Notes: generated by a model from the letters alone, not told the origin. Counted from the first letter of the stretch, positions 35,326-46,960 are shown. The stretch is 64,000 nucleotides of DNA from Sinotaia quadrata (GCA_028829895.1 CM054179.1:73609663-73673662); one strand, 5' to 3'. Numbers and translations: made by a program.

Positions 35326-35885
35326 AAATATGTATGGTCACTTATATCTGGATTTCAATAAGCAAACATACAAATGTGAAAATATTAAACACAAGTTTTA
35401 TTTTTACTTGTATCTGGATTTCAATAAACAAATGTGAAAATATTAAACACAAGTTTTATTTTTACTTGTATCTGGATTTCAATAAACAAATGTGAAAATA
35501 TTAAACACAAGTTTTATTTTTACTTGTATCTGGATTTTAATAAACAAATGTGAAAATATTAAACGCAAGTTTATTTTTACTTGTATCTAGATTTCAATAA
35601 ACAAACATAAAATGTGAAAATATTAAACGCAAGTTTATTTTTACTTGTATCTAGATTTCAATAAACAAACATAAAATGTGAAAATATTTAACACTCAAGT
35701 TTTATTTTTACTTGTATCTGGATATCAATAAACAAACATACATACAAATGTAAAATTATTTAACACTCAAGTTTTATTTTTACTTGTATCTGGATTTCAA
35801 TTAACAAACATACAAATGTGAAAATATTTAACACAAGTTTTATTTTTACTTGTATCTGGATTTCAATAAACAAATATGTGAAAGG
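35326..35885 (+). repeat. Minisatellite, about 58-bp variable unit, about 9 copies
   Basis: Units of TTTTTACTTGTATCTGGATT then TCAATAAACAAA and GTGAAAATATTAAACACAAG. Unit length varies from about 56 to 70 bp through short insertions (CATACATA, CTCA). Confidence 0.92.
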
Positions 35886-36424
35886 ATAGGCACAAGTTCT
35901 AATCATAAACACTCATCAGTGAAGAAAAGATATTAATTCAAAGTACTTTCTTGTATAAATCGGTGTGATTTTTGGCACTGCATTCCATCAGTCATTTTTT
36001 CAAAGTTTGGAGATTAAATTATATTCGTGTTTGTAAGCAATTGTCAAGATGGATATTTTCAAGATATGTATTTGGGCTTCATTATGTTCATCATTGAAAA
36101 CAGAGCTTCACTTAGATAAGTGTAATCAAAATAAGTTTTTTATTTTGTACACTATTTTTTAAAGCAGGAAACTCTTTTAGGTCAACCCTATTCCCATAAT
36201 TATCTTTTGTGCACAATTTGAGAACAATATAATTTTTAAAGGTCAAAAGCCTCCAGTTCCACTTTCTCTCTTCTTACTTGAATAAGACTTGTAATTGAAG
36301 TGGGCATTTATGGTTCCTCTAGTTGGCAATTAAAAGAATTCATACTGTACCATTTTCTTCATACTTGGGAAATGTACAAGAGATTTTGTCTTCTTATATG
36401 ATGACATCCACAATGAATAATTCG

Positions 36425-36680
36425 GCCAAACATAAAATGAATGATGAAAGATTGGATAGAACAACCTCTAGTGATTTGACAGAACATAAAATGAGTGATG
36501 AGAGATTGGATGGAACAGCCTACAATGATCACAATCTAAAATGAGTGATGAGAGATTGGATGGAACAGCCTACAATGATCAGAATCTAAAATGAGTGATG
36601 AGAGATTGGATGGAACAGCCTACAATGATCAGAATCTAAAATGAGTGATGAGAGATTGAATGGAACAGCATGCAGCTGCA
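36425..36680 (+). repeat. Minisatellite, 50-bp unit, about 5 copies
   Basis: ATGAGTGATGAGAGATTGGA, then TGGAACAGCCTACAATGATC and AGAATCTAAA, recurring exactly 50 bp apart at 36541, 36591 and 36641, with diverged copies on the left. Confidence 0.93.
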
Positions 36681-37314
36681 CTACTTTTCTCACCTCATCA
36701 TGGGCAAATGTAAACACCTTGACTGGTGCTATGGTGCCCGCTGGCACTGCATTTGGGGGATGACTACAGTAGATGGAGTGCATTTAAAAGTAGTTTTGTT
36801 ACTTGACACTGAAATAGTCACCATCAGAGTACTTACTCATTTACATTGGAGTTGAAGTTTGAAGACAGTTTTTTTTCTAAAGATATTTTTGACAATCATC
36901 ACACTTAGGTTAGCAGATATGTTGGTTTAGAGATTCGTAATTTTTAGCAATTTGGTTAATATTGCACAATAAATAAGGTATAAAAATAAAAATTTATTCA
37001 TTAAAGTAAATGTAATGTTTTTAGTTTCTTTTTATAAAAGAAACTCCAGGGAACTTGTGAAGCTGACTATTATGGGAATTCAAAGTTAAAAGGGTTAATC
37101 TTAGAAATATTGAAACAGAATGACTAATTTTGACTAAACTTACTTTTAGTAAACCAAAGAGAACCACTCATGGAATACATCTTTTGTAAATCTCTTATAG
37201 TGGCACAGTTTAAGAACTAGGTGTAAAACTAAATGCATTTTGTAGGTTGGTTGATAGTTTAAAAACCATCACTAACCCCAAAATATCCAAATGCTTTAGA
37301 ACTAATTTTACCAA

Positions 37315-37615
37315 TCCAGATCACATAAATATACTAAATTGTCCAAAGTGATATTTTACCAGTGCAGGTCACATAAATGTACTCAATTGTCCAAAGTGAT
37401 ATTTTACCAGTGCAGGTCACATAAATGTACTCAATTGTCCAAAGTGATATTTTACCAGTGCAGGGCACAAGTATGTACTCAATTGTCCAGAGTGATATTT
37501 TACCAATGCAGGTCAAAAAATGTACTCAATTGTCCAAAGTGATATTTTACCAATGCAGGTCACATAAATGTATTCAATTGTCCAAAGTGATATTTTACTA
37601 GTACTGGTCACATAT
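37315..37615 (+). repeat. Minisatellite, 48-bp unit, about 6 copies
   Basis: Units containing TCACATAAATGTACTCAATT, then GTCCAAAGTGATATTTTACC and AGTGCAGG, first two copies at 37321 and 37369. The unit is a multiple of three, which explains open frames on both strands here. Confidence 0.94.
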
Positions 37616-38731
37616 ACGTGGCAAGGTATAGCACTTACACAGTACAGAGGTTATATAAAACTCTTCTAATTCTAATTCCATATGTTCTGGTTTTTCTCTG
37701 AGTATATCTTGGAAGTCACTTAACAGCTTCAAAGAGTGTAGAAAAACACAGTAAGTTTAAAAACTTTAGCACTTTAAACAGTTTAGTAAAATACAGTAAA
37801 TTGTAAAACACTAACAATTCAAATTGTGTAGTGAATGAGTGCACAGTTGATGACATACGTCATCAGCATCAGTGACCATCTGGCTACATAGGTTTTTCAT
37901 GTGAAACTGAACTAGTTCACCTTCTTTACAAGTAACAAATGGATATTGCTACAGTTACATGCATTTGAAATTGAAATTTTTGCTTTGAAATAAAAAAAAA
38001 TTTAAATTATTGGATCTTTGAAACAAGATAATCTATAGTACTTAACTCTTGATAACCTTAAATGGTCTCCATTTACAGTGTTTACCCATTTAAAATATAT
38101 ATATTTAATATCATATAACAGTTACAAACATTTAATTTTCCTTTATGAATAGAATTCTGAGCAAGTCTAGAACAGTATTTTGTTATCCCAGTGATTTATG
38201 GTAGAATTGAATTAAAAATATCATATCTTAAGAATAGAGAAAAGATAATCAGCAGTACATAATTCTTGATCACCTTAAACATTAGGAAATTAGATATATT
38301 AATGGCATATTCAGAAGTTGAATTATTAAATTTGCAGGTAAGTTTTAATAACTCAATCCCCAGTTAAATTTGAATTGCTTGACTAGTGATGCATTTGAAT
38401 ATATTCTTAAATAGATGATTGATATTAGAAAGTATTGCAACTTTTGTTACTAATACCTCCTTATACTCTGTGTTATGTCAGCAGAATTGTGTAAAATGCA
38501 TACTTCTAGGAAATTAAATGCTTTTTTTTTTTTATAACATTTGTTTATAAGTGCAAAAAATAATGCTTTAAAAAAAATAATAATTTCACTTTGTCATAAA
38601 TACTTTTTACAAAATAGAATCACTAATTCCTAGTGCATTTACATTTTGATCCGTTCTGTTAAAGCATAAATTTAAAGAATAAGAAGTCACTGAGGAAAAG
38701 TCAACATTTAATGCTTCAGTTTTGTTTACAG

Positions 38732-38884
38732 AATCAGACTTACTGTGTACAACGGCCACGAATGAAATGGAATGGAGGAAGTGGCACTGCTGTATACATC
38801 AATACCATGCCTTATCAGATGTCACATACAGCTTCTTACACAACTGTACAAGTGCAAATTATTCCACAGTCAAGTCAGTTTATG
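38732..38884 (+). CDS. EIF4G-like: eIF4G N-terminal exon
   Basis: 51 codons, acceptor TTTTGTTTACAG, donor ATG|GTAAGG, phase 0 both ends. NQTYCVQRPRMKWNGGSGTA, then VYINTMPYQMSHTASY and IIPQSSQFM, resemble the low-complexity Tyr/Gln/Ser-rich stretch of animal eIF4G N-termini, which also contains QxMMIPSQ and SYPxxQGAYY type motifs. This part is expected to be disordered. Confidence 0.75.
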
Positions 38885-41800
38885 GTAAGGAAAGTTTCAT
38901 AGTTGATACATGGGAAACATCAACCCATATAGAGACCAAAATAAGGGTCATGAATACCAACCCCACCCCAAAAGAAAAATAGAATAAAATAAATTAATAA
39001 ATAAAATAAAATATGTCTTTCAACAATAAAAGATGTGGCAACTATTGAAACAAGATGTGTGCACCCTATGAATATAGTTTTAATGGAATGAATTTTTAAA
39101 AAATAAAAAATAAATTGATGATGACCACATGTATTCTTGCCCATATGCGTGCATTTTTTCATAAGTTCCTAACATTTTTGCATACCACTTAGAAATTACA
39201 ATTAGTTCAGACAAATCTTGAATTAATGAAACAAACAGTTTTGTTTTGATGGCATATTCAAACAAGCTGTCAGCTGAATTACCAAACAAACTCAGATGAA
39301 CCACCACAATAAGATGAATCATCAAACAAAACAAACTGTTAAAAGAAAATCATTTATTTGATTGAAATAATTCTACTTGTACTTGAAATGAGTTCATTAA
39401 TAGCTTACTACCATGACATCCTCATACTAGTTTGGTGATGGTGCAAGAAAATAAGGGAAGAATGTAAATGCTAGGATGGGTTTCCCTTTTGCTGATTGGC
39501 AAGACATAGTCACATGAACTCTGACTCCAAGTCTGTGTCACATGATACCAGTGCTTGCCAGGACTCTCAATTTAGACATAATAAATCCCATCAAAACTAA
39601 GTTGATTATCCATTCTATAGGTTATTCCTTCTTCTGTGCCATTGTTTAATGGTATGTTGCAAATTTAATCATTTGTGTTTCCCTCTATAATAGATATACT
39701 TGCAACTATTTTTAGAGTTCATTTTTCTTACTTTATTTTAAAATCTTCACAAGCAAATGATGGGTTGAGATACTGCACTAGGCGATCTATGGAATCTGTT
39801 TATTTGTGTTTTATTGACTGTCTATGCCACCAACTGTGGTATTTCTAAGAGTGTTGTTGCTAAGAAAAATTAGCTTTTCACTGGGTTTGACTGGATTTTT
39901 TGTACAGAGAGTGTTAAATGCTTTCTCTTAAAGACCAAGTGAAATGGAATCTAGGTGAGCCAAAGATAAAAATAAATCCATATGAAATGAATAATTCTCA
40001 TTCTTAGAATAAAGAATGCAATTACATGTAATAGTACTGTAGTGTACAATTTACTGTACAGTAAAATGGTATATAGTTAAATTATCAACAAAAGAAATTT
40101 CTATAAAATGTTCTATAATATTGCATTTTCTTAAAAATTCAATAATCGATATATATATATATATATTGCAACATAAAGAACAATTATTATTTTTACAAAA
40201 GCTAAAAATAGTCAATAGAGTTAACATCTCATCAGACTGACTTTTGTAATTGACTCAATCAGCTTAAAGTGTTCTACAGACTTTTGAGCATTTAGCTTTT
40301 TTTGCTAAATTATAACTTTAAATAATTTGATTATGTTTGTGTTGTTGGTCTAAATGTGTATTAATTATTGCCAGAAGAAATGTGATATTATTTGTTTCTT
40401 TTATAAATTTATTTATTTATAAACATTTTCAGTGGTTTGTAATTGCTGCTATCTTTTAGGGGTGTAAGAACAAAGTTGTGTTTATTGTTATTTTGTTAAA
40501 TTTTAAAATTTAGATTACATGCTAGATAAAATCATTTAATAATTCAGGATAATTGCAGTTGTGTTAATTGTAATGGTAAATTTTGAATCAAAGCTTGAAA
40601 TCATCTTTAGGATATTTAACTTGACTCTTTCTTGCATAATTTCTTTAATAAGATCATATCCATTTTTCTTCATTTAAGCAATTTTGTGGCAACTAAAAGG
40701 TTTCTGAACTAATTAATTGGCAATCGTTATCTGGATGATACTTTAATAATCCATTCCCCAAATAATGATCCTTCCGCACAACTAATTGTCAGTCACCCAG
40801 CAGGGTCTTTGTAATTGCGGTCGAGAGTGACTAAGTCAAACCTTGAGAACCGTCACCTCTATTCTAGCGCTCCACAATCTCTCATCCTGCAACAGGAACA
40901 ATCCTGAAACATGTGCTTTGACCATCTTTCTGTTTGTTTTTACGTCATTGGTAGCCCCTACCCATCGCCTACCCTCTATCTCAATAATAAGAGTGGATAG
41001 TTTAACAATTCAACAATTTATTAAAGAAAGAAAATAAATAAAATTACACGTTACAATTTCAATAACATGATAACCACGCCAAGGCACAATATAGAGTTTG
41101 AAGGTCTTACCACATTCATCTCCTTATATTCACTAATTAGAAGAAGAAAAATAATCATTAATTTATCCCCTAAAACAATTATTAGGAGGACACAAACAAG
41201 AATTAATATTAATGCTTTTTCTAGAATAATTTCCAGGTATCACGCAATCAAAACATCAATATTTCTAATCTCTAGTAAGTCAAGATAATTAGGAAAGGAA
41301 GTCAGAATTTAGAAATTACATTAATCATGGAACAATACAGGTACATAGCACGAGCATGAACACAAGTTCACCTGATATATTGTTTGCGTAGTTTCTTCGG
41401 CTTGCGTAATCGCTCGCGTCAGCTACTGGTTATCTGGCCTCGAAACAATTTTTTCACTTTTGCATTGATGAAATGTTCAACATGTTCAGTTCCTTTAGAA
41501 TTTGATTTTACACCTCACAGTCACAAATACCATTCTGAATGTTGTGAAACACTGTTTTCATTACTACTTAACACAAGTTCCGGCACACTTCTCTTTTCCT
41601 AAGTGTCCAAAATCTCAGTTCAAATTCAAGGAAATAATTAATGGTACTCAATCCTTGAACATGTAAACTTCACCACTCAGTCACTCACTTCCTCCTACTG
41701 GTACGATCGTTCGTGAGCTTCCCCATTTGATACAAACGCTTCATCAAAGTGAAATTCCACATGGCAGCGCCTATTCTCCATGATATCACTCTCCGTAGAA

Positions 41801-43035
41801 ATACCTCTACATCACAATTTTCAATTGTGTCCCATATAACGCTAACCTGGCGTTCTATCTCCTTCGTTCCGGCTTGATAGTACCAAGTGACTGTAGATTT
41901 CAGACCAAATGACATCGGGACTACGATCTCGAAGAAAGATGAATTTAAGTTCACAGGTGGAACTTGTTTGTAGTTGGAACTTTTGTAGGTGGAATCTGGT
42001 GTAGGTAGAACTCTTGTTGTAGTTGGACCTTTTTTGTCTCTCAAAGCTGCGAAAATATATAAAGGATTTTGCTCACATCAGCTCATGTTATACTACCAGT
42101 TAAAACCTTCAGTTTTATTCTTGGTTCTCATGTTAAATTTCCTTTTACATTAGCTATTTAATTTCCTTTTCCTTTTCACCAAGAATAACATTACAGTTTC
42201 TGAATCATTTAAAATACAATATTAGCAAGAAAATACAAGTTGTAATAAAGTATGTTACAGCAATTCATTATTTACAAAAAAACTTGTTTTACCATATCAG
42301 ACGGTTTCTGGTTCTGCTTTGTTCACTTCGGAGAGACTCATGGGACTATGAAATTCAAAGTAAATAATCTTTTGCCCGGATGGGGTATATATACTGTTTG
42401 GAGTCTGCATCGGGGATCAGGCTGATTTATACCTCTTGACTAACCCGTTGGAAAATAGTCACGGTTGACTGACCGTACTCAAAGTCTGTTCTTCTAGGAC
42501 AAGCCTCATTCCTTAGAAAGTGACCGAAGGGCATTCTGGTGCCATTGCATGCCCTGTGATGCGTGAGTGATTATGCAGTCTGAGCGTCCTACCACAAGTG
42601 AGCTCTTGAACTGTCTGGTCAGTCGGACGGTTACCACTCCACTTAACCGCTTTGCACTTGATCCCCAGTCAAGATCAAAGTCGACTGTCTGAAATTCCGA
42701 ACACGGCTTTACATGGCAAAATTTAGGTTGGCCTTTGCTGTGGCCCAGCAATTAAAGTTATGGCTTCAAAGGATTTAATCAAGTAATTCAAAATTTATTT
42801 CACAAAAATATTTTGTGTATCAGTTTGCATTTTCTGTGTCACATTTGTAATTCATTTTGTATATTTTTTCAAAAATGATGTCATATAGATGCAATTAGCC
42901 ATGAGTGATTCTTTACAAGAATTTTGATTTCTTCTCAATCAAGTCATATTCTTTACTCATTTATGCAAATTTATATCTAGAAACTGAATGTAAAAGTTGC
43001 ATCAGGTGTAGTTAATTATAGTATTTCTTTTGAAG
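38885..43035. other. Intron, with an unclassified GC-richer insertion
   Basis: AT-rich intron apart from about 40790-42770 (listed separately) and a short (TA)n at about 40147-40166. Confidence 0.45.
40790..42770. other. Unclassified insertion-like segment, higher GC than its surroundings
   Basis: Base composition changes sharply from the AT-rich intron on both sides. It contains blocks with short mixed-composition frames on both strands (minus 41685-42044 and 42506-42751) but no domain that I recognise. A short CAACAATTTATTAAAG motif resembles those in other unclassified stretches (15340, 43770). It may be an old mobile element; I found no convincing terminal repeats. Confidence 0.4.
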
Positions 43036-43359
43036 TATCAGCCAAGAATGAGATACCCACAAATCCAGACAACTCAACAACAATTGAATTACATGCCTCA
43101 GCAGTTCAGTACACATGGAGGAACAGCATATCCATCATTATTTTATCCACAAATGGCTGTGCCTGCACCTAACCCTAACCAACCACCTTCCACTGGCCAA
43201 CAGGCTGGCATTAGTAATCCTGCTCCCTTCAAGTTCAAACAAGAAAAGAAAGGTGCTATCGTTATTGAAGATCCAAAAGATTTACGAGATGTAACAGATG
43301 AAATTTTGCATACTCATGCCAGACCTTATTCCCAAGATGCAGAAGTTCGAGAAATAAAT
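43036..43359 (+). CDS. EIF4G-like: eIF4G N-terminal exon with conserved DITEEI-like motif
   Basis: 108 codons, acceptor TCTTTTGAAG, donor AAT|GTAAGT, phase 0 both ends. Gln/Tyr/Pro-rich start (YQPRMRYPQIQ, NYMPQQFSTHGGTAYPSLFY, YPQM) followed by a basic stretch FKFKQEKKGAIVIEDPKDLR and DVTDEILH. The last part is the diagnostic match to the eIF4G N-terminal box [20 protein letters not shown], which lies near the poly(A)-binding-protein interaction region. This makes the N-terminal assignment firm. Confidence 0.88.
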
Positions 43360-44542
43360 GTAAGTGCATGTAATACTTTAATGTAATTTTAAAATATTAG
43401 CATATATAGAACAAAATTAATTCTTTTTTAACATTTGTATTTATTTGAAAGAAAAGAATGAATGAGTGGTGCTATAATACATTATGCCGCTGTTATGATT
43501 ATTATTTTGAATACCTTATCATTTAATAATGCATGATCACTTATCAGTGGTTAAATCTTAATTTAGGATTTGTTTCCAATATGAATTCTACATTCATACA
43601 CCACTATAAATAACGTACTACCAACACATAATTTATCTGTTCGCCGGTGGAACTTCTTACTTAAGGAATAATGTAATTTATCAACTTACTAACATTGACT
43701 CGTCACACCCCCATCCACCCACTGACTACTCCAGACATATATCAATTAACATACATAAGGAGGGATTAATAAAATAAAGATTTATTACAAAAATAACCTT
43801 ATCACAAATAGATACAACAAAGTTTTGAAACAGTCACATATATATACATATGTACTACTAAATAAATGTTCAAGTTTATCTCATACACAATCAATATTAA
43901 CAATGACTACTTCAAAGGAACAATCTCTAATTAAGGTTTAGAGTTCTTTACATAGAGCTGGAAAAGAGAAAGATAAGAGATAAATGACTGAGTTCATGAC
44001 CTGTTCTGTTGGACCACCATATGTTGCATCGTAGAGAAACACACGTCACATGGACGGTTCATAACAGTCAATAAGACACCAGGGTTTGTTTTCACTTGGA
44101 TCTGCAATCATGCTTGAGTACTTTTGAATCCTTCTGACACCTAGAATCGACGATGGGTAGATGTCCCAGCTCTCACCACCATTGGGATTTCCTTGGGAGA
44201 TATTAGCCTGACGAGATGACTCATGCGTCAATCCCAGGAAAACTCTCAAGACAAGAAACAACATTGATGATTCTAAACATCAAGATGAAGGGGAAAAAAG
44301 AAGACAAGGAAAAAAGGCACGCCCTGAAAACATTCAAATGCGATGCTTTTAATTCAGTCTATAATTTGCCTACACTCTCTCATTTTCCAGTCACTCAACT
44401 TATGTGTCTGCATGAGAATTGTTAGCCCTCATACATACTTCACTCTATACACCTAGTTATTATAAAATGTATAACTGATGATAGGGCTTTAAAGGTGTTT
44501 TTTTTAAAGTAATTTAATCTTTGTAATACATTTGTTTTTCAG
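43360..44542. other. Intron with a GC-richer unclassified stretch
   Basis: From about 43620 to 44440 the composition is more mixed (TCGTCACACCCCCATCCACC near 43700), suggesting an inserted repeat. No domain or terminal repeat recognised. Confidence 0.35.
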
Positions 44543-45214
44543 GACAATTCACAGAATCAAAATCTAAGAATTGCAGCTGAGTTTGCAACAAAAGTAGCAG
44601 CCGTTTTGTACACAGATCAGAGAGCAGAAGAAGAGTCTTCTGAGATGTATTCTATTCCATCTCAATCCCAAGAACTACCACAGCCTCATAATTTTCAACA
44701 TCCATACCAACAACCTATCATGGCCCATCAGGAAATGTATTCTGAAGAAGTACCAGTAAATGAAGAACTAGCAGTTGTGAATGGTGATAATCAAAGTATA
44801 CCACTTGACAGTAATGAAATTGAAATGTCACTTCCATGTAATGTGGACATGGACATAACTTATGCCACAAATGCTGAATCTAGCATGTCTTATGTGTCTT
44901 CAATTCCTGTCAAAATGCCAATTGTTGCACCGGAACCCAATCCTGTGGAAACAGAAGTGATCATAGTACCCAGAGAGGTATCACCAATGGTGCCAGAGGA
45001 AAGGACTATAAAGTCACCAATTACTGCTCCTGTAGAGGAAGAAGAAATTATAAATCTTGTTACAGAAGTGCCATTAGTAGCTTCTCATACCGAGCCTGAG
45101 AATATTGTGAAGTCTGCATCAGAGAGTACCCCGCCAGTTTTGGAATATTCATCAAAAGTGGCTCCGGTGATAATTGGTGATGATGCATCATCAAAACCTC
45201 TCTTCAGACACTGA
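44543..45214 (+). CDS. EIF4G-like: eIF4G N-terminal exon ending in a stop
   Basis: Acceptor TTTGTTTTTCAG, then 223 codons and TGA (45212-45214). An Ala-rich start (NLRIAAEFATKVAAVLY) is followed by a Gln/Pro and then Glu/Val/Pro-rich acidic low-complexity region (VAPEPNPVETEVIIVP, PVEEEEIINLVTEVPL), as in the long variable segment of eIF4G between the DITEEI box and the eIF4E-binding site. No MIF4G exons follow in the window. At the end a shift of one base would continue as SSDTDIPREPDEL before another stop, so the stop may be a recent frameshift; alternatively the exon splices from a weak CCG|GTGATA near 45168. Confidence 0.75.
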   Translation, partial: DNSQNQNLRIAAEFATKVAAVLYTDQRAEEESSEMYSIPSQSQELPQPHNFQHPYQQPIMAHQEMYSEEVPVNEELAVVNGDNQSIPLDSNEIEMSLPCNVDMDITYATNAESSMSYVSSIPVKMPIVAPEPNPVETEVIIVPREVSPMVPEERTIKSPITAPVEEEEIINLVTEVPLVASHTEPENIVKSASESTPPVLEYSSKVAPVIIGDDASSKPLFRH

Positions 45215-45306
45215 TATCCCTAGAGAACCTGATGAATTGCTATTTTTTTATTAGATGTTTTGTTTATTAATTTTTGTTTCACTTTCATTGTCCTACATTG
45301 TGCATC

Positions 45307-45344
45307 TGTTTATCTATCTGTCTGTCTGTCTGTGCATCTATCTA

Positions 45345-45379
<35 letters not shown>

Positions 45380-45395
45380 GTCTATCTATCTGTCT
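45307..45395 (+). repeat. Tetranucleotide microsatellite (TCTG/TCTA)n
   Basis: About 22 units of TCTG and TCTA in alternating blocks just after the stop codon at 45214. Confidence 0.95.
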
Positions 45396-45438
45396 AAAAA
45401 GAAGCAAAAATTGCTTTATTTGCATTCTTAGATTTTAT

Positions 45439-45444
45439 AATAAA
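45439..45444 (+). promoter_or_regulatory. Candidate polyadenylation signal AATAAA
   Basis: TTATAATAAAAACAAA about 225 bp after the stop; it would give a short 3' UTR containing the microsatellite. Chance occurrence is possible. Confidence 0.35.
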
Positions 45445-45785
45445 AACAAAACTGCATGCTCCAAACCTGTTTCTTAAGCTGAGTAACAAGGCAGTTCAGT
45501 ATTTTAGTGTATAAAATGAGTATATGAGGTACAAAAATCTGAGATTTTTGTTGTTAAAATGTTCATATAAACTTTTTTTAAATTTTTTATTTTATTTCAA
45601 AATATAAATTAATTATATGTATGTATCTGTACTTTAAAAAAAAAAATTTCTGCATGGTCAACAGCGCATATTAATAGAAATTTATTTTTGAATCTCCTTG
45701 GAATACATATATTTGGAAGACTTTACAAGTTCTGAACATTGTTTTGTTTTTGCACTTTTATTATTGTACAGTGATTTATTTTATT

Positions 45786-46960
45786 AATCTCCTTTGAGGC
45801 CTTTAAAAGTTATGAAGATATACTGTTCTTGCACTTTTATTATTATACTGTGATTTATTTTATGAATCTCCTTTGGAGGCCTTTAACAGTTCTGAATATA
45901 TACTGTTTTTGCACTTTTATTATTATACTGTGATTTATTTTATGAATCTCCTTTTGGAGGCCTTTAAAAGTTCTGAATATATACTGTTTTTGCACTGTTA
46001 TTATTATACTGTGATTTATTTTATGAATCTCCTTTGGAGGCCTTTAAAAGTTCTGAATATATAGTGTTTTTGCACTTTTATTATTATACTGTGATTTATT
46101 TTATGAATCTCCTTTGGAGGCTTTTAACAGTTCTGAATATATACTGTTTTTGCACTGTTATTATTATACTGTGATTTATTTTATGAATCTCCTTTGGAGG
46201 CCTTTAAAAGTTCTGAATATATAATGTTTTTGCACTTTCATTATTATACTGTGATTTATTTTATGAATCTCCTTTGGAGGCTTTTAACAGTTCTGAATAT
46301 ATACTGTTTTTGCACTTTTATTATTATACTGTGATTTATTTTATGAATCTCCTTTGGAGGCCTTTAACAGTTCTGAATATATACTGTTTTTGCACTTTTA
46401 TTATTATACTGTGATTTATTTTATGAATCTCCTTTTGGAGGCCTTTAAAAGTTCTGAATATATACTGTTTTTGCACTGTTATTATTATACTGTGATTTAT
46501 TTTATGAATCTCCTTTGGAGGCCTTTAAAAGTTCTGAATATATAGTGTTTTTGCACTTTTATTATTATACTGTGATTTATTTTATGAATCTCCTTTGGAG
46601 GCTTTTAACAGTTCTGAATATATACTGTTTTTGCACTGTTATTATTATACTGTGATTTATTTTATGAATCTCCTTTGGAGGCCTTTAAAAGTTCTGAATA
46701 TATAATGTTTTTGCACTTTCATTATTATACTGTGATTTATTTTATGAATCTCCTTTGGAGGCTTTTAACAGTTCTGAATATATACTGTTTTTGCACTTTT
46801 ATTATTATACTGTGATTTATTTTATGAATCTCCTTTGGAGGCCTTTAAAAGTCTAGAATATATACTGTTTTTGCACTTTTATTATACTGTGATTTATTTT
46901 ATGAATCTCCTTTGGAGGCCTTTAAAGTTCTGAATATTTTTTTGTTTTTGCACTTTTATG
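45786..46960 (+). repeat. Satellite-like array, about 80-bp monomer in 481-bp higher-order units
   Basis: About 14-15 monomers of GAATCTCCTTTGGAGGCCTT, then TAAAAGTTCTGAATATATAC, TGTTTTTGCACTTTTATTAT and TATACTGTGATTTATTTTAT. A block of six monomers starting near 45868 is repeated nearly exactly 481 bp further on, with the same monomer variants in the same order (ACAG/AAAG, CTGTT/CTTTT). The right edge at about 46950 contains a short inverted piece (ATGGAGATTCATAAAAT). Confidence 0.95.

Larger units (their letters stand above)
33712..38731. other. 5-kb intron with three minisatellites
   Basis: AT-rich intron. Besides the arrays listed separately (35326-35885, 36425-36680, 37315-37615) nothing was recognised. 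Confidence 0.45.
18134..45214 (+). other. Candidate chimeric gene: TRIM + eIF4G MIF4G + eIF4G N-terminal region
   Basis: The following exons can be joined in one continuous frame on the + strand: 18134-19234, 20557-21306, 21959-22120, 22482-22643, 24427-24564, 25805-25867, 26805-26951, 27438-27671, 27858-27962, 30434-30560, 31694-31720, 31919-31956, 33664-33711, 38732-38884, 43036-43359, 44543-45214. The product would be about 1,416 residues: RING, two B-boxes, coiled coil, charged repeat region, MIF4G, then the eIF4G Gln/Tyr-rich N-terminal region. Splice signals and phase agreement are seen in the sequence; the idea that one transcript spans all of them is inference. Alternatives are a separate TRIM gene ending at 19339, an eIF4G N-terminal gene starting at ATG 30494, a decaying tandem duplicate, or assembly error. 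Confidence 0.45.

Noticed and set aside
29766..37615. Regularly spaced repeats considered as CRISPR arrays
   Set aside because: The units are contiguous tandem copies without unique spacers, and the DNA is from an intron-bearing eukaryote.
42506..42751. tRNA-like words (GTTAAGTGGAGTGGTAACC, GTTCAAGAG on the minus strand) suggesting a SINE head
   Set aside because: Neither box matches the pol III consensus well and no A-rich tail or second copy was found.
45873..46545. Two identical 63-codon open frames (MEAFNSSEYILFLHFYYYTV...)
   Set aside because: They are translations of the 80-bp satellite monomers and repeat because of the 481-bp higher-order unit.
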